64,000 nucleotides of DNA, taken from Reyranella soli. Its GTDB lineage: Bacteria; Pseudomonadota; Alphaproteobacteria; Reyranellales; Reyranellaceae. Positions within the stretch are counted from its first letter, which is position 1, and every line of letters begins with the position of its first letter. The stretch spans positions 1-64,000 of the forward strand of contig NZ_BKAJ01000016.1 of NCBI RefSeq assembly GCF_007992495.1, written 5' to 3'. Below are positions 1-10,812 of the stretch, piece by piece. The notes under the pieces are model-generated. The model searched no databases and had not been told where the DNA came from. It saw nothing but the letters and a program-made list of their open reading frames with translations. Both the position numbers and the translations under genes were made by a program.

Positions 1-90
1 GCGCGCTTCCAGCGCGCTCAAGCTCATGAGCGCGCAAGATGCGCGCGGTCCGGAAGACATGACGCGCCACTGGAGTGGCGCGCCCCCAGC
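1..90. repeat. Modular palindromic repeat, right part (cut by window start)
   Basis: This is the right-hand part of a nested inverted repeat. A GCGCGC-rich inner hairpin centred on TCATGAGC ends in GCGGTCC near position 52. It is followed by an arm reading GACGCGCCACTGGAGTGG and then GCGCGCCCCCAGC (61-90). The same arm occurs at 43549-43578, where its partner is present. Here the partner would lie left of the window. It sits immediately downstream of the ferredoxin-NADP reductase stop codon. Confidence 0.8.
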
Positions 91-92
91 GC

Positions 93-1115
93 TCAGGCCG
101 TCGGCAACCCCGACGTCGTCGAATACTCGAAGTGCAGCGGCGTCTCGGGATGGATCAGCGCATAGGCCGAGCGCGCGGCGATGGCCGCTTCGGCGAAGCC
201 GGTCAGGATCAGCTTCAGCTTGCCAGGATACGTGACGACGTCGCCGATGGCGAAGATGCCGGGCTTGCTGGTCGCCGTCGTCGAGGCGTCGACGGCGATC
301 TGGTTGTGCTGCAGCTCGAGCTGCCAGTCGGCGATCGGCCCCAGCGACATCGACAGGCCGAAGAACGGCAGCAGCGCGTCGGCCTCGATCCGCCTGGCGT
401 CGCCGTCGAGCGTGGCGACGGTCACCGCCGTGAGCTGGCCCGCGGCGCCTTCCAGGCCATGAAGCTGATAGGGCACGACGAGATCGAGCTTGCCCGACTT
501 GGCGAGCGCCTTGAGCTGGGCCTCGCTCTCGGGTGCGGCGCGGAACTTGTCGCGGCGATGGATCACCGAGACGCGACCCGCGATCTCGGCCAGCGACAGC
601 GCCCAGTCGACGGCCGTGTCGCCGCCGCCCGCGATCACCACGCGCTTGCCGCGGAAGGCCTCGCGCTGCGTGACATAGTAGAAGACGCTCTTGCCCTCGT
701 AAGCTTCGATCCCTGGCAAGGGCGGCCGGTTGGGCCCGAAGGCGCCGACGCCGGCCGCGATGATCACGGCGCGCGCCTGCACCACGGTGCCCTTGGAGGT
801 CGTGACCTTCCAGAACCCGCCGCTCAGCTTCTCCAGGCCCTGGACCTGCTCGCCGAGGTGATAGACCGGCCGGAACGCCGCCGCTTGGGCCTTCAGGCGC
901 ACCACCAGCTCCGCCGCCTCGATGCGCGGGAAGCCCGGGATGTCGTAGATCGGCTTCTCGGGATAGAGCGCCGTGCACTGGCCGCCAGCGTCGTCGAGCA
1001 CGTCAATGACGTGGCAACGCAGCCGCACCATGCCGCATTCGAACACGGCGAACAGGCCGACCGGCCCGGCTCCTACGATGACGACGTCAGTCTGATGCGT
1101 ATGTCCGCTGGCCAT
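93..1115 (-). CDS. Ferredoxin--NADP(+) reductase, thioredoxin-reductase-like type
   Basis: 340-residue flavoprotein predicted to move electrons between NADPH and ferredoxin or flavodoxin in the cytoplasm. An N-terminal FAD Rossmann motif (VVIVGAGPVGLFA, about residues 11-23) is followed by a central NADPH-binding motif (VVIAGGGDTAVDWA) and a C-terminal second FAD motif (GIFAIGDV). There is no CxxC redox pair, which separates this group from true thioredoxin reductases. I chose the ATG at 1115 because it precedes the conserved FAD motif by the usual few residues; the frame stays open for about 180 further codons upstream, but that part looks like a shadow of the divergent TfoX gene. Reductant supply to the [2Fe-2S] ferredoxin encoded at 13.6 kb is possible but only inferred. 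Confidence 0.9.
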   Translation of the reverse strand: MASGHTHQTDVVIVGAGPVGLFAVFECGMVRLRCHVIDVLDDAGGQCTALYPEKPIYDIPGFPRIEAAELVVRLKAQAAAFRPVYHLGEQVQGLEKLSGGFWKVTTSKGTVVQARAVIIAAGVGAFGPNRPPLPGIEAYEGKSVFYYVTQREAFRGKRVVIAGGGDTAVDWALSLAEIAGRVSVIHRRDKFRAAPESEAQLKALAKSGKLDLVVPYQLHGLEGAAGQLTAVTVATLDGDARRIEADALLPFFGLSMSLGPIADWQLELQHNQIAVDASTTATSKPGIFAIGDVVTYPGKLKLILTGFAEAAIAARSAYALIHPETPLHFEYSTTSGLPTA

Positions 1116-1166
1116 GGACCTAACGTGGCGAAGGAAGACCACAAAATAAAGAGCTATCCTCAGGGG

Positions 1167-1544
1167 ATGGTCGCCAGCGACAGCTTCGCCGAATTCCTGC
1201 GCGAGCAGCTCGAGCCGCTCGGTCGCGTCACCCTGCGCCGCATGTTCGGCAAGACCGGCGTGTTCTGCGACGGCGTGATGTTCGGGATGGTGACCGACAA
1301 CATGCTCTATCTCAGGGTCGACGACGACAACCGCGAGGCCTTCGAGGAGGCAGCGTCCTCGCCGCCCCTCAACTATGCCAAGGGCGGCAACACCATCGAC
1401 CTCTCCTTCTGGCGCGCGCCGGAGCGGTTGTTCGACGAACCCGATGAGCTTGTCGCCTGGGCGCGGCTCGCGCTGGCGGCGGCGCGCCGGGTCGCGTCCA
1501 AGCGAGGGCGAGCAGCGAAGAAGCGATCCCGGCATGCCGGATGA
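1167..1544 (+). CDS. TfoX N-terminal domain protein
   Basis: 125 residues, matching the short TfoX/Sxy N-terminal domain family: the opening segment reads LEPLGRVTLRRMFGKTGVF and later comes the typical YAKGG and LSFWRAPERLFDEPDELV pattern. The C-terminal 20 residues are a basic tail. Family members include a competence regulator in gamma-proteobacteria, but stand-alone N-domain proteins have no settled role. The ATG at 1167 follows CAGGGG and gives the expected N-terminus; the frame is open far upstream but only as antisense of the reductase gene. It diverges from that gene across about 50 bases. Confidence 0.82.
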   Translation: MVASDSFAEFLREQLEPLGRVTLRRMFGKTGVFCDGVMFGMVTDNMLYLRVDDDNREAFEEAASSPPLNYAKGGNTIDLSFWRAPERLFDEPDELVAWARLALAAARRVASKRGRAAKKRSRHAG

Positions 1545-1585
1545 TCCCTTCACGGGATCATGAGTCAGAGGTCGCGAGCGTTGGT

Positions 1586-3596
<2,011 letters not shown>

Positions 3597-3613
<17 letters not shown>

Positions 3614-4454
3614 GCGGATCGAGCCAATCGCGGAAGCCGTCGCCCATGAAATTGAAGGCCATCACCACCGTCAGGATGGCCAGACCCGGAAAGGTGGCCA
3701 CCCACCATTGCTGCACCAGCTCACGCCCCTCGCCGACCATCGAACCCCATTCCGGTGTCGGCGGCACCGTACCCAAGCCGAGAAAGGACAGCCCGGCGAA
3801 CACCAGGATGGCGTTGCCGAGGTCTAAGGTGACCAGCACGACGAGCGGCCCGATGGCGTTGGGGATGATCTGGCGTAGCAGGATGTGGGCCGGGCCAAAG
3901 CCGATGGACTGCGCCGCTTCCACATACTCCATGGAGCGCTGCGAGATCACCAGGCTGCGGGAAAGCCGGGCGAATTTCGGCCACCACACCACCAGCATCG
4001 CGATGACGGTGTTCACCGTGCCGATTCCGAGCGCGGCAGCGATTGCCATCGCCAGGATGATCGGCGGGAAGCAGAAGACCAGGTCGGTCAGCCGCATCAG
4101 GCCTTCTTCCGCCCAGCCCCGCGCATAGGCCGCGGAGGCGCCGAGCAGCGTGCCGAACAGCGCGCCCACCAGCACCACGACCATGCCGACGGTGAGCGAC
4201 ACGCGGGCGCCATAGATGACACGCGTCGCCACGTCGCGCCCCAGCGCGTCCGTGCCAAGCCAGTGGCTGGCCGACGGCGGCTGCAGACGCGCCGCCACGT
4301 CGACGAAGTTCGGATCATATCGGGTGAGCCATGGCGCGAAGATAGCCGCGAAGATCCAGGCCAGGATGATCACCGCGCCGAACGACGCGAGGCCGTAGCG
4401 GCGCAGCCACCGGGTGCGTGGAGAGGCGATCGCAGGGAGAGCGATGTCGCTCAT
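3597..4454 (-). CDS. Peptide-type ABC transporter permease (DppC-like)
   Basis: 285-residue inner-membrane permease with the N-terminal extension typical of DppC/OppC proteins: a first membrane segment near residues 20-42, then the signature [17 protein letters not shown] before the transport domain. Several further hydrophobic segments follow, with a binding-protein-dependent-transport EAA-like loop around [20 protein letters not shown]. The start ATG overlaps the stop of the DppB-like gene (ATGA) and the 3' end overlaps the ATPase gene. Substrate is not evident from sequence. Confidence 0.94.
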
Positions 4455-5464
4455 TTCTTCACCACGCGCGGATCGAGCAGGGCGTAGGACATGTCGACCA
4501 GGAAGTTCACCAGAACGAAGATCGCCGCGACGATGGCGGTGACGGCCATGATGGCCGGGAAGTCGACCGTCACCGCGCTGCGGAAGGTGTAGCGGCCGAG
4601 ACCGGGCCAGGAGAACACGGTCTCCGTCATCACCGCGCCGGCCAGCAGGTTGGCGTAGGCGAGACCGCCGAGCGTCACCACCGGCAGCATGGCGTTGGGC
4701 AAGGCATGGCCGACGACGATCAGCCGACCCCGCAGACCCTTGGCCTTCGCCACCCGCACATAGTCTTGGCTCAGCGCCTCGAGCATGGCGGCGCGCGTGG
4801 TGCGGGTGATCAGGCCCAGCGTGGCAGCGGCGAGCACGATGGACGGCAGCACCAGATGCGCCGCGGCGTCATGGAACGTCTCCCAGTCGCCCTGCAGCGC
4901 GGTGTCGATCAGCAGCAATCCGGTGATGCGGTCGGGCGGAAACGAGACCGCATCGAGGCGCCCCGGACCCGGCGCCCAGTTCAGCTGGCCGTAGAACACC
5001 GCGAGCGCAATGAAGGCCAGCCAGAAGGTCGGTGCCGAGACGCCAATCAGCGAGACCGCACGGGCGACATGATCGATGACAGTGTCTCGCCGCACCGCCG
5101 CCAGCACGCCGAGCGGCAGGCCCACCAGGACGGAAAGAATGAAGGCGACCGTCGCGAGCTCGAGGGTCGCGGGGGCGTAGTCGATGATGTCCTGCAGCAC
5201 CGGCCGACGCGAGGAGATCGACACACCGAGATCACCATGCGCCAGCCGTTCGAGGAACAGCCAGTATTGATGCCACAGCGGCAGGTCGAGACCCCACCGG
5301 GCGCGGAACTCCGCCACCTGCGCCGGATCGGAGGCCGCCATGTCGCCGAGTGCCGTCAGCACCGGATCGCCGGGCACGGTATTGGCGATCAGGAAGATGA
5401 CGAGGGTTGCAAGCAGCACCATGGCCACCGAGACCACCAGGCGCGAGACGACATAACGGATCAT
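4451..5464 (-). CDS. Peptide-type ABC transporter permease (DppB-like)
   Basis: 337 residues. An N-terminal membrane anchor (MIRYVVSRLVVSVAMVLLAT) and the conserved early segment with a short periplasmic stretch (NTVPGDPVLTALG) identify a DppB/OppB-type permease. A transport domain with the EAA-like loop YVRVAKAKGLRGRLIVVGHA follows. It is the first permease gene after the receptor gene and is separated from it by a 145-base gap that carries a palindromic repeat. It overlaps the next permease gene by 4 bases. Confidence 0.94.
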   Translation of the reverse strand: MIRYVVSRLVVSVAMVLLATLVIFLIANTVPGDPVLTALGDMAASDPAQVAEFRARWGLDLPLWHQYWLFLERLAHGDLGVSISSRRPVLQDIIDYAPATLELATVAFILSVLVGLPLGVLAAVRRDTVIDHVARAVSLIGVSAPTFWLAFIALAVFYGQLNWAPGPGRLDAVSFPPDRITGLLLIDTALQGDWETFHDAAAHLVLPSIVLAAATLGLITRTTRAAMLEALSQDYVRVAKAKGLRGRLIVVGHALPNAMLPVVTLGGLAYANLLAGAVMTETVFSWPGLGRYTFRSAVTVDFPAIMAVTAIVAAIFVLVNFLVDMSYALLDPRVVKK

Positions 5465-5490
5465 GCGGCATCATCCCCGCTACCAAATTC

Positions 5491-5602
5491 CGTCATCCCG
5501 ACCGGAGCCGAGCGAAGCGAGGCGTAGTGGAGGGACCTTTTTTTGACGCCCCGCCGACAAGAAGAGGTCCCTCGACTACGCTTCGCTCCGCTCGGGATGA
5601 CG
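5491..5602. repeat. CATCCCGA-type inverted repeat between receptor and permease genes
   Basis: Long imperfect inverted repeat. The left arm starts GTCATCCCGA and includes GCGAAGCGAGGCGTAGT and GGAGGGACCT. The right arm reads AGGTCCCT, CGACTACGCTTCGCT and CGGGATGACG. The loop lies around 5540-5563 and contains TTTTTTT. Repeats with this GTCATCCCGA...GAAGCG wording are widespread intergenic elements in many proteobacteria. Lying directly downstream of the receptor stop codon, it probably forms an RNA hairpin that uncouples abundant receptor mRNA from permease mRNA. That function is inference. Confidence 0.85.
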
Positions 5603-5609
5603 GGAAGCA

Positions 5610-7274
5610 TCAAGCGGGCTTGGCTCCGCCCAGCTCGGCCATCCAGCCTGCCGCCGTCAGTTTCAGGCCGGACACGTTCTTGCGCACCGCCACCTGATAG
5701 ATCGGCTGGATCAGCACGAAGTGGTGGGCCGCATCGACCATCGCCTGCTGGTATTGCTTGTAGAGCGCGGCGCCCTTCGCCAAATCGCGTTCCGCACCGG
5801 CGTCGGCCACCAGCTTGCGGACATCGTCGGGCACCTTCCAGTGCACGCGGCCCGCCACGCGGTTGATCGTGGCGCTGCTCCACAGCCAGTTCTCCGGCGC
5901 GGGCGGATTCCAGAACGTCAGGGCGGCCTCGAGCTTGCCGCCCAGATACATGGTCCGCATGTTGACCTGGTCCATCGGCGTCAGCTCGGCCTTGATACCA
6001 ACGCGCGCCAGGTCGGACTGCAGCTTCTGCGCCAGGTTCTGGTAGCCGACGCCGGCGATCGCGGCATTGCCGTAGGACAGCGCGAACTTGAATCCGTCCG
6101 GCATGCCGGCCTGCGCCAGCAACTGCCTCGACTTTGCGAGATCTTCGCGGAAGCCGATCTCCTTGGTCAGCTCCTCGGTCGAGCCGTTGACACCGACGGG
6201 CAGGAAGCTCACGGGTCGGACGGCGTTGCCGCCGATGAGATTCTTGATGATGCCGTCGTAGTCGATGGCGTAGCCGATGGCCTGCCGCGCCAGCTTGTTC
6301 TGCAGCGCCGGGTTCGTCGGCGCCTCGACCACGGCCATATAGATGAAGTCGAGGCTGGTCATGCCCGCGATGGAAATGTTGGGATCGCCCTTCAGCGTGG
6401 CGATCTGCTCCGGAATGAGGTTGAACGCCACGTCGACGTCGCCGCGCTGGATGGCAAGGAGCTGCGCCGCACTCTCGCTCATGTGGCGGATCAGGACGCG
6501 CTCGTAACCAGGAGTCCCCTTCCAGTAATTCGGGTTCTTCACCATCTGGATCTGCTGGTTGCGCTGCCAGCCGGTCAGGCGGTACGGACCCGTGCCGGCG
6601 GAATTCTCATTGAGCCACTCGGTGGCCTTGTCCTTCTCCTTGGCATCGGGCGCGTCGGTGCCACCATGGGCGATCACCGCCTCCTTCTCCAGCACGCCGA
6701 AGGCCGGGGTGGCGATGATGGTCATCAGCGGCAGCTTCGGGTCCTTCAGCACGATGTCCACCGTGTGGGGGTCGACGACCTTCACCTCCTCGATGTGCGA
6801 GATGTACTGCCAGGGCTGGTCCTTGATGTTGAGCTGCCGGGTGAAGGAGAAGCGGACATCCTCGGCGGTCATCGGCTTGCCGGACGCGAACTTCACGTCG
6901 GTACGCAGCTTCAGCCGCACCGTCTTCCCGTCAGGCTGGTAGGCCCACTCGGTGGCCAGCGCCGGCTTCAGGTTGACCGAATCACCCGGATCGAAGGTGA
7001 CCATCCCGTCATAGGCGGCATGGGTCGGCAGCGGGTTGGAGTACTGGTAGACGCGCACCGGGTCGAGGCCGGTGGCATCGCTGATATCCAGTGCGATGAC
7101 CAGGGTCCCGCGCCGCTGGGCACTTTGCGCTGCGGCCGGGCGGGCGCTCTGCAGCACGGCCGCCAGCAGGCCGCCTGCGCCCAGGACCATGAACCCACGG
7201 CGGTCAAAAGTAGGTTCTGCCGTCGGGGCTTCGTCGGAACCGGTACTGGTGGCGTCTGCGTCTTTGACGGTCAT
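5610..7274 (-). CDS. Peptide-type ABC transporter substrate-binding protein, Tat signal
   Basis: 554-residue solute receptor of the SBP_bac_5 (DppA/OppA) family. A twin-arginine signal, DRRGFMVLG followed by a hydrophobic stretch and an Ala-rich cleavage region ending near SARPAAAQSAQ, occupies about residues 24-52. Family wording follows, such as YDGMVTFDPG and LKLRTDVKFASGKPMTAEDVRFSFTR split across adjacent positions. The ATG at 7274 has a good upstream GAAGAGGAA ribosome-binding site. First gene of the transporter operon. The ligand could be a peptide, amine or glycoside derivative; sequence alone does not decide. Confidence 0.93.
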   Translation of the reverse strand: MTVKDADATSTGSDEAPTAEPTFDRRGFMVLGAGGLLAAVLQSARPAAAQSAQRRGTLVIALDISDATGLDPVRVYQYSNPLPTHAAYDGMVTFDPGDSVNLKPALATEWAYQPDGKTVRLKLRTDVKFASGKPMTAEDVRFSFTRQLNIKDQPWQYISHIEEVKVVDPHTVDIVLKDPKLPLMTIIATPAFGVLEKEAVIAHGGTDAPDAKEKDKATEWLNENSAGTGPYRLTGWQRNQQIQMVKNPNYWKGTPGYERVLIRHMSESAAQLLAIQRGDVDVAFNLIPEQIATLKGDPNISIAGMTSLDFIYMAVVEAPTNPALQNKLARQAIGYAIDYDGIIKNLIGGNAVRPVSFLPVGVNGSTEELTKEIGFREDLAKSRQLLAQAGMPDGFKFALSYGNAAIAGVGYQNLAQKLQSDLARVGIKAELTPMDQVNMRTMYLGGKLEAALTFWNPPAPENWLWSSATINRVAGRVHWKVPDDVRKLVADAGAERDLAKGAALYKQYQQAMVDAAHHFVLIQPIYQVAVRKNVSGLKLTAAGWMAELGGAKPA

Positions 7275-7429
7275 CGAATTTCCTCTTCGGTGGAGCCTGT
7301 CGGCCTAATTGCCCAGTCTCCGATTGTTGTTTTGAAACCTCTAATGGCGCCATGTAATCTGCACGAAGATAGCGCGCATTGAAACTGCCTGCGGGTCCGG
7401 ATCAACCGCTTGTCGGTTGGGCGCCTCTC

Positions 7430-7588
7430 CTATGCGGAGTGATAGATGAACCCGACGATCAACGCCGCCACGACCAGCGCGAGATAGAAGACCGGCCGCG
7501 CGTAGGCCGGCCTGTTGGCCGGCAGCGACAGGAGCCAGAGCGCGAGCACCAGCAGCAGGAAGACAACCAAGCCGGCGACGAGGATCAT
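7430..7588 (-). CDS. Small two-helix membrane protein (52 aa)
   Basis: Short gene reading MILVAGLVVFLLLVLALWLL, then a polar turn (SLPANRPAYARP), then a second hydrophobic segment VFYLALVVAALIVGFIY and the end HSA. Two membrane helices joined by a short proline- and arginine-containing turn are predicted, so both ends should face the same side. I do not recognise the family. Codon third positions are G/C rich as in the neighbours, which supports real coding. It lies between the GMC gene and the ABC receptor gene on the same strand and may be translated from either transcript. A small 6-bp-arm hairpin (7403-7419) follows its stop. Confidence 0.55.
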   Translation of the reverse strand: MILVAGLVVFLLLVLALWLLSLPANRPAYARPVFYLALVVAALIVGFIYHSA

Positions 7589-7638
7589 CGGGCTCGATAT
7601 AAGTCCGAGACGCGTCGCTCTACAACACCGCCCGTCCC

Positions 7639-9267
7639 CTACCCGCCCAACACGATATCGCTGGCTCGCTCCGCCACGGCCGTAACGGCAGCGTTGATCA
7701 TGGCTGCGGGAAGTCCAGGTAGCACCGACGCGTCGATCACACGCAGGCCGGTCACACCCTGGACGCGCAACGCGGCGTCAACGACGGCGCCGATGCGGCA
7801 CGTGCCGACGGGATGGTGGAACGACCGCGCTGCGCGACGCACAAAGTCATGCCGCGCGGCAGTGTCCTGCCAGTTACGACCCGGATAGACCTCTTCGGCC
7901 CGCCAGTCGGCAAAGGCCGAGGCTGCGCCGATCTCGCGCGCCAACGTCACCGCCGCGACCAGGCTCTCAAGGTCACTGGGGTCCGACAGGTAGTTCGGAT
8001 CAATGAGCGCCGGCGCCATCGGATCCGCAGAGGCAAGGCGCACGCTGCCGCGGCTCAATGGCCGCATCAGGCACGGTACCAAGGTATATGCAGGTGGCGG
8101 CAACGCACCGACGGCCGGCTGCACGAAGGGCAGCGAAAGGCACATGATGAGATGATCGGGACTTTCGCCCGCTTTCGCATGCGGCACGTAGAGCAGCGCG
8201 TCGGCATGGTTGTAGTGCGAGCGCTGCACCTCGCGGCGCGCCCGGAACGCTACGCCGGCAAGCAGGAGGTGATCCTCGAGGTTGGCACCGACATCGGGCA
8301 TGTCGACGGCGACGGCTATGCCGAGAGAGCGCAGGGCATCGGCGGGCCCCACACCCGAAATCATCAGCAGACGCGGCGAATCGATCGCCCCGGCACAAAG
8401 CAGGACTTCGCCTTCGGGCTGCACGATCTGCCCCGCAAGGCGCACGCCGAGGCAACGACCGCGCTCGATCACCAGCCCGAGCACCTGAGCATCGACGAGG
8501 AGGTCGACGTTGGCATCGCCAAGGCTGTCGAGGAAGGCGGTCGCCGCATCGTCGCGCGCGTGCCTCCTGACGCTGAGCTGGTTCCAGGCGACGCCTGTGG
8601 TGACCGCGCCACCGAGGTCCGGCGTCATCGCAAAGCCGCGCTCCTCAGCCGCGGCGATGAAGGCCGACGCCACCGGCGTCCGATCACGAACATCCGCCAG
8701 GGAAAGGACATGCAGCGGACCATCGCCGCCACGCCACGCATTGCCGCCGCCGGAGAAGGTCTCGGCACGCTTGAAGTACGGCAAGAGATCGGCGTGCCGC
8801 CATCCCGGAGGCCAACGATCGTAGGCTGCCGGATGACCCGCTTGATAGGCGAGCGCATTGATGACGCTCGAGCCGCCGACAGCCTTGCCCCGCGGATAGG
8901 GGACAATGCGGCCATCCAAACCCGGCTGCGGGACCGTCGCATAGCGCCAATCGAGGGCGCTGCCGGACAGCGTCGGCCATTGCGGCGGGTCGGCGACCGC
9001 GGGCAGGTTCGCCCGACCGCCAGCCTCGATCACCAGGACGCGCCGCCCTGCCCTGCCCAGGCGATGAGCCAGCACGCAGCCCGCTGAACCCGCACCGACG
9101 ACAACGGTGTCGTAGGACGGTCGAAGTTGCTCGGACGAGGCGAGGATGCGAACGCCCGACGCCGCCCCGGCCGAAGCCGCTACGCCGGACATAGCCAGGC
9201 CAAGCGCGAGTGCCTGGCGGCGCTTAAGGCCCTCGCCATGGCCACTGCTGCACTCGAATCGAGCCAT
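7639..9267 (-). CDS. GMC family FAD-dependent oxidoreductase, secreted type
   Basis: 542 residues of the glucose-methanol-choline oxidoreductase family. An N-terminal KRRQALALGLAMSGVAASAG stretch resembles a Tat or Sec signal; the twin-arginine match is partial. FAD is bound by YDTVVVGAGSAGCVLAHRLG (about residues 53-72) and VGGSSVINALAYQAG. The C-terminus holds the catalytic His in HHPVGTCRIG and the second active-site region DASVLPGLPAAMINAAV. It should oxidise an alcohol; the acceptor is unknown. The family canon has Asn-Thr-Asn near the second site and here the wording is PAAMINAA. Single gene downstream of the tRNA. Confidence 0.87.
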   Translation of the reverse strand: MARFECSSGHGEGLKRRQALALGLAMSGVAASAGAASGVRILASSEQLRPSYDTVVVGAGSAGCVLAHRLGRAGRRVLVIEAGGRANLPAVADPPQWPTLSGSALDWRYATVPQPGLDGRIVPYPRGKAVGGSSVINALAYQAGHPAAYDRWPPGWRHADLLPYFKRAETFSGGGNAWRGGDGPLHVLSLADVRDRTPVASAFIAAAEERGFAMTPDLGGAVTTGVAWNQLSVRRHARDDAATAFLDSLGDANVDLLVDAQVLGLVIERGRCLGVRLAGQIVQPEGEVLLCAGAIDSPRLLMISGVGPADALRSLGIAVAVDMPDVGANLEDHLLLAGVAFRARREVQRSHYNHADALLYVPHAKAGESPDHLIMCLSLPFVQPAVGALPPPAYTLVPCLMRPLSRGSVRLASADPMAPALIDPNYLSDPSDLESLVAAVTLAREIGAASAFADWRAEEVYPGRNWQDTAARHDFVRRAARSFHHPVGTCRIGAVVDAALRVQGVTGLRVIDASVLPGLPAAMINAAVTAVAERASDIVLGG

Positions 9268-9286
9268 TAGCCTGAGAAAGACCCCA

Positions 9287-9363
9287 TGGTAGCTGGGGGC
9301 GGACTTGAACCGCCGACCCCGGCATTATGAGTGCCGTGCTCTAACCAGCTGAGCTACCCAGCC
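9287..9363 (-). tRNA. tRNA-Met (CAT), elongator type
   Basis: 77 bases including an encoded CCA. On the minus strand: acceptor GGCTGGG pairs with CCCAGCT (a G-U first pair), the D arm reads GTAGCTCAGCTGGTTAGAGC, the anticodon loop CTCATAA sits on a GGCA/TGCC stem, and the T arm contains GGTTCAAGTCC. The overall wording resembles elongator tRNA-Met. Initiator tRNA is excluded by the acceptor and anticodon-stem features; a lysidine-type tRNA-Ile(CAT) is the remaining alternative. Confidence 0.93.
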
Positions 9364-9412
9364 ATGGGGTGCGCGCTTTTATGCGGAGGGGTGGCGGAGT
9401 GTCAAGAAAGGC

Positions 9413-10411
9413 TCATTCCGGCTGGATGCCGGCCTGCGACACAATGCGGTCACTCTTGGCGACCTCATCGTGCACGAACTGGCGGAACTGCTCGGCGGTC
9501 GTGCCGGCCGGGACGGCTCCCTGGTCGCGCAACGTGGCCTGCACCTCAGCGGCGGCGAGGGCGGCGACCATGCCGTCGCGCAGCCGATCGACGACCTCCT
9601 TCGGGGTGCCCTTGGGCACGGCGACACCGACCCAGGTGTTGAACTCGTAGCCGGCGAAGCCCAGTTCCGCCATCGTCGGCACATCGGGCAATGCCTCCGA
9701 CCTTGCCGAAGACGTCACCGCGAGCGCGCGGAGCTTGCCCGACCTGACCAGCGGCACCGCCGGCGGCACGCTGCTCACGGCCATATCGACATGCCCACCG
9801 ACCGCATCCTGAACCAGCGGCCCCGAGCCCTTGTACGGAATGTGCAGGAACCTGGCCTTGGCCATGCTCGACAGCAGCTCGGCGGCGAGATGCTGCGGGC
9901 TGCCGCTGCCGATCGAGCCGTAGCTCACGGAATCCGGCTTGGCGCGCGCGGCCTCGATCAATTCCTTAAGCGATTGGGTCGTAGTCGCGGGCGCAATGAA
10001 CACCAGCGGAAAGGTCGCGACCAGGGTCACCGGCTCGAAGTCGCTACGCGGATCGTAGGTCATGTTCTTGAACAGGCTGGCGTTGATCGCCATCTCGCTC
10101 GCCGCGCCGAAGAGCACCGTGTAGCCGTCCGGCGCACTTTTGGCGACGCTCGCCGCGCCGATCATGCCGGTGGCTCCCGGCTTGTTCTCGATGACGACGG
10201 ACTGGCCCAGGAACTCCGACAGCTTCTGCGCCATGGCGCGTCCTGTGATGTCGGTTCCTCCGCCCGGCGGGTAGGGAATGACCAGCTTGACCGGCTTTGC
10301 AGGATACGCGCCCGGCTGCGCCGATGCCGTGGCGGGTGCGGCCGCGAAGGCCAGGAGGAATGCTGCGCGAACAAGCGACTCGCGTCGCGACAATGAACTA
10401 CTGCTTACCAT
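9413..10411 (-). CDS. Bug/TctC-family periplasmic solute receptor (orphan)
   Basis: 332 residues, tripartite tricarboxylate transporter receptor family. A signal peptide (residues about 1-32, ending ATASAQP) precedes the family hallmark YPAKPVKLVIPYPPGGGTD, then QSVVIENKPGATG and YDPRSDFEPVTLVA. These receptors bind carboxylates or other small organic acids in the periplasm. No TctA or TctB membrane partner is in this window, and the gene stands alone between the tRNA and the VOC gene, so its partner must be elsewhere or it acts otherwise. Confidence 0.92.
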   Translation of the reverse strand: MVSSSSLSRRESLVRAAFLLAFAAAPATASAQPGAYPAKPVKLVIPYPPGGGTDITGRAMAQKLSEFLGQSVVIENKPGATGMIGAASVAKSAPDGYTVLFGAASEMAINASLFKNMTYDPRSDFEPVTLVATFPLVFIAPATTTQSLKELIEAARAKPDSVSYGSIGSGSPQHLAAELLSSMAKARFLHIPYKGSGPLVQDAVGGHVDMAVSSVPPAVPLVRSGKLRALAVTSSARSEALPDVPTMAELGFAGYEFNTWVGVAVPKGTPKEVVDRLRDGMVAALAAAEVQATLRDQGAVPAGTTAEQFRQFVHDEVAKSDRIVSQAGIQPE

Positions 10412-10455
10412 CGCGCCGTTATGCGGACGGCGAGTGACGCTTCAGTTACAGCGTC

Positions 10456-10812
10456 CTACTTCTCCTTCATCGTGCGCTCGTCCCACAGGCGGACGATGTA
10501 GCCGTCGGGGTCGGTCAGTTCCGGCCCGTATCCCCAGAAATTCTTCTGCGGACCATGGGCGAAGGCGACGCCGCGCGCCGTCCATTCGGTGAAGGTCCTG
10601 TCGACATCGTCGACCTGGAACCAGAGTGCGATGCCGTTCGGCACAACCGGCCTCTCCTCCAGGAAGATCGCAAAGCCCTCGCCGTCCTGCAGCGCCACCG
10701 CGTGGCGGGCGGGGATCTCGAACTCGACCTTCAGACCGAGCGTCGCGATGTACCACTCGCGCGACCGGTCGAGATTGCTGACCGGCAGCGCGAGATGGTC
10801 GAACTTCATCAT
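10456..10812 (-). CDS. VOC superfamily (glyoxalase/bleomycin-resistance fold) protein
   Basis: 118 residues forming one vicinal-oxygen-chelate module pair: FDHLALPVSNLDRSREWYIA at the start and the typical ending LTDPDGYIVRLWDE with the last metal-ligand Glu or Asp region. The start codon overlaps the mnmA stop by one base (TAATG on the minus strand), so translation is coupled to mnmA. Function could be a dioxygenase, isomerase or lyase step; nothing in the sequence fixes the substrate, and no link to tRNA thiolation is known to me. Confidence 0.85.
   Translation of the reverse strand: MMKFDHLALPVSNLDRSREWYIATLGLKVEFEIPARHAVALQDGEGFAIFLEERPVVPNGIALWFQVDDVDRTFTEWTARGVAFAHGPQKNFWGYGPELTDPDGYIVRLWDERTMKEK

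Noticed and set aside
26..235. Short frame with MSAQDARGPEDMTRHWSGAPPA-type wording
   Set aside because: It is translated palindromic repeat running into antisense of the reductase gene; similar peptides arise wherever the repeat occurs.
75..1166. Long plus-strand open frame ahead of the TfoX-N gene
   Set aside because: It is antisense to the ferredoxin-NADP reductase gene, Arg/Gly-rich with no motif. Only the last 125 codons are a credible protein.
9287..9363. tRNA read as initiator tRNA-Met
   Set aside because: The acceptor stem has a G-U first pair rather than an unpaired C-A, and the anticodon stem lacks the three G-C pairs of initiators.
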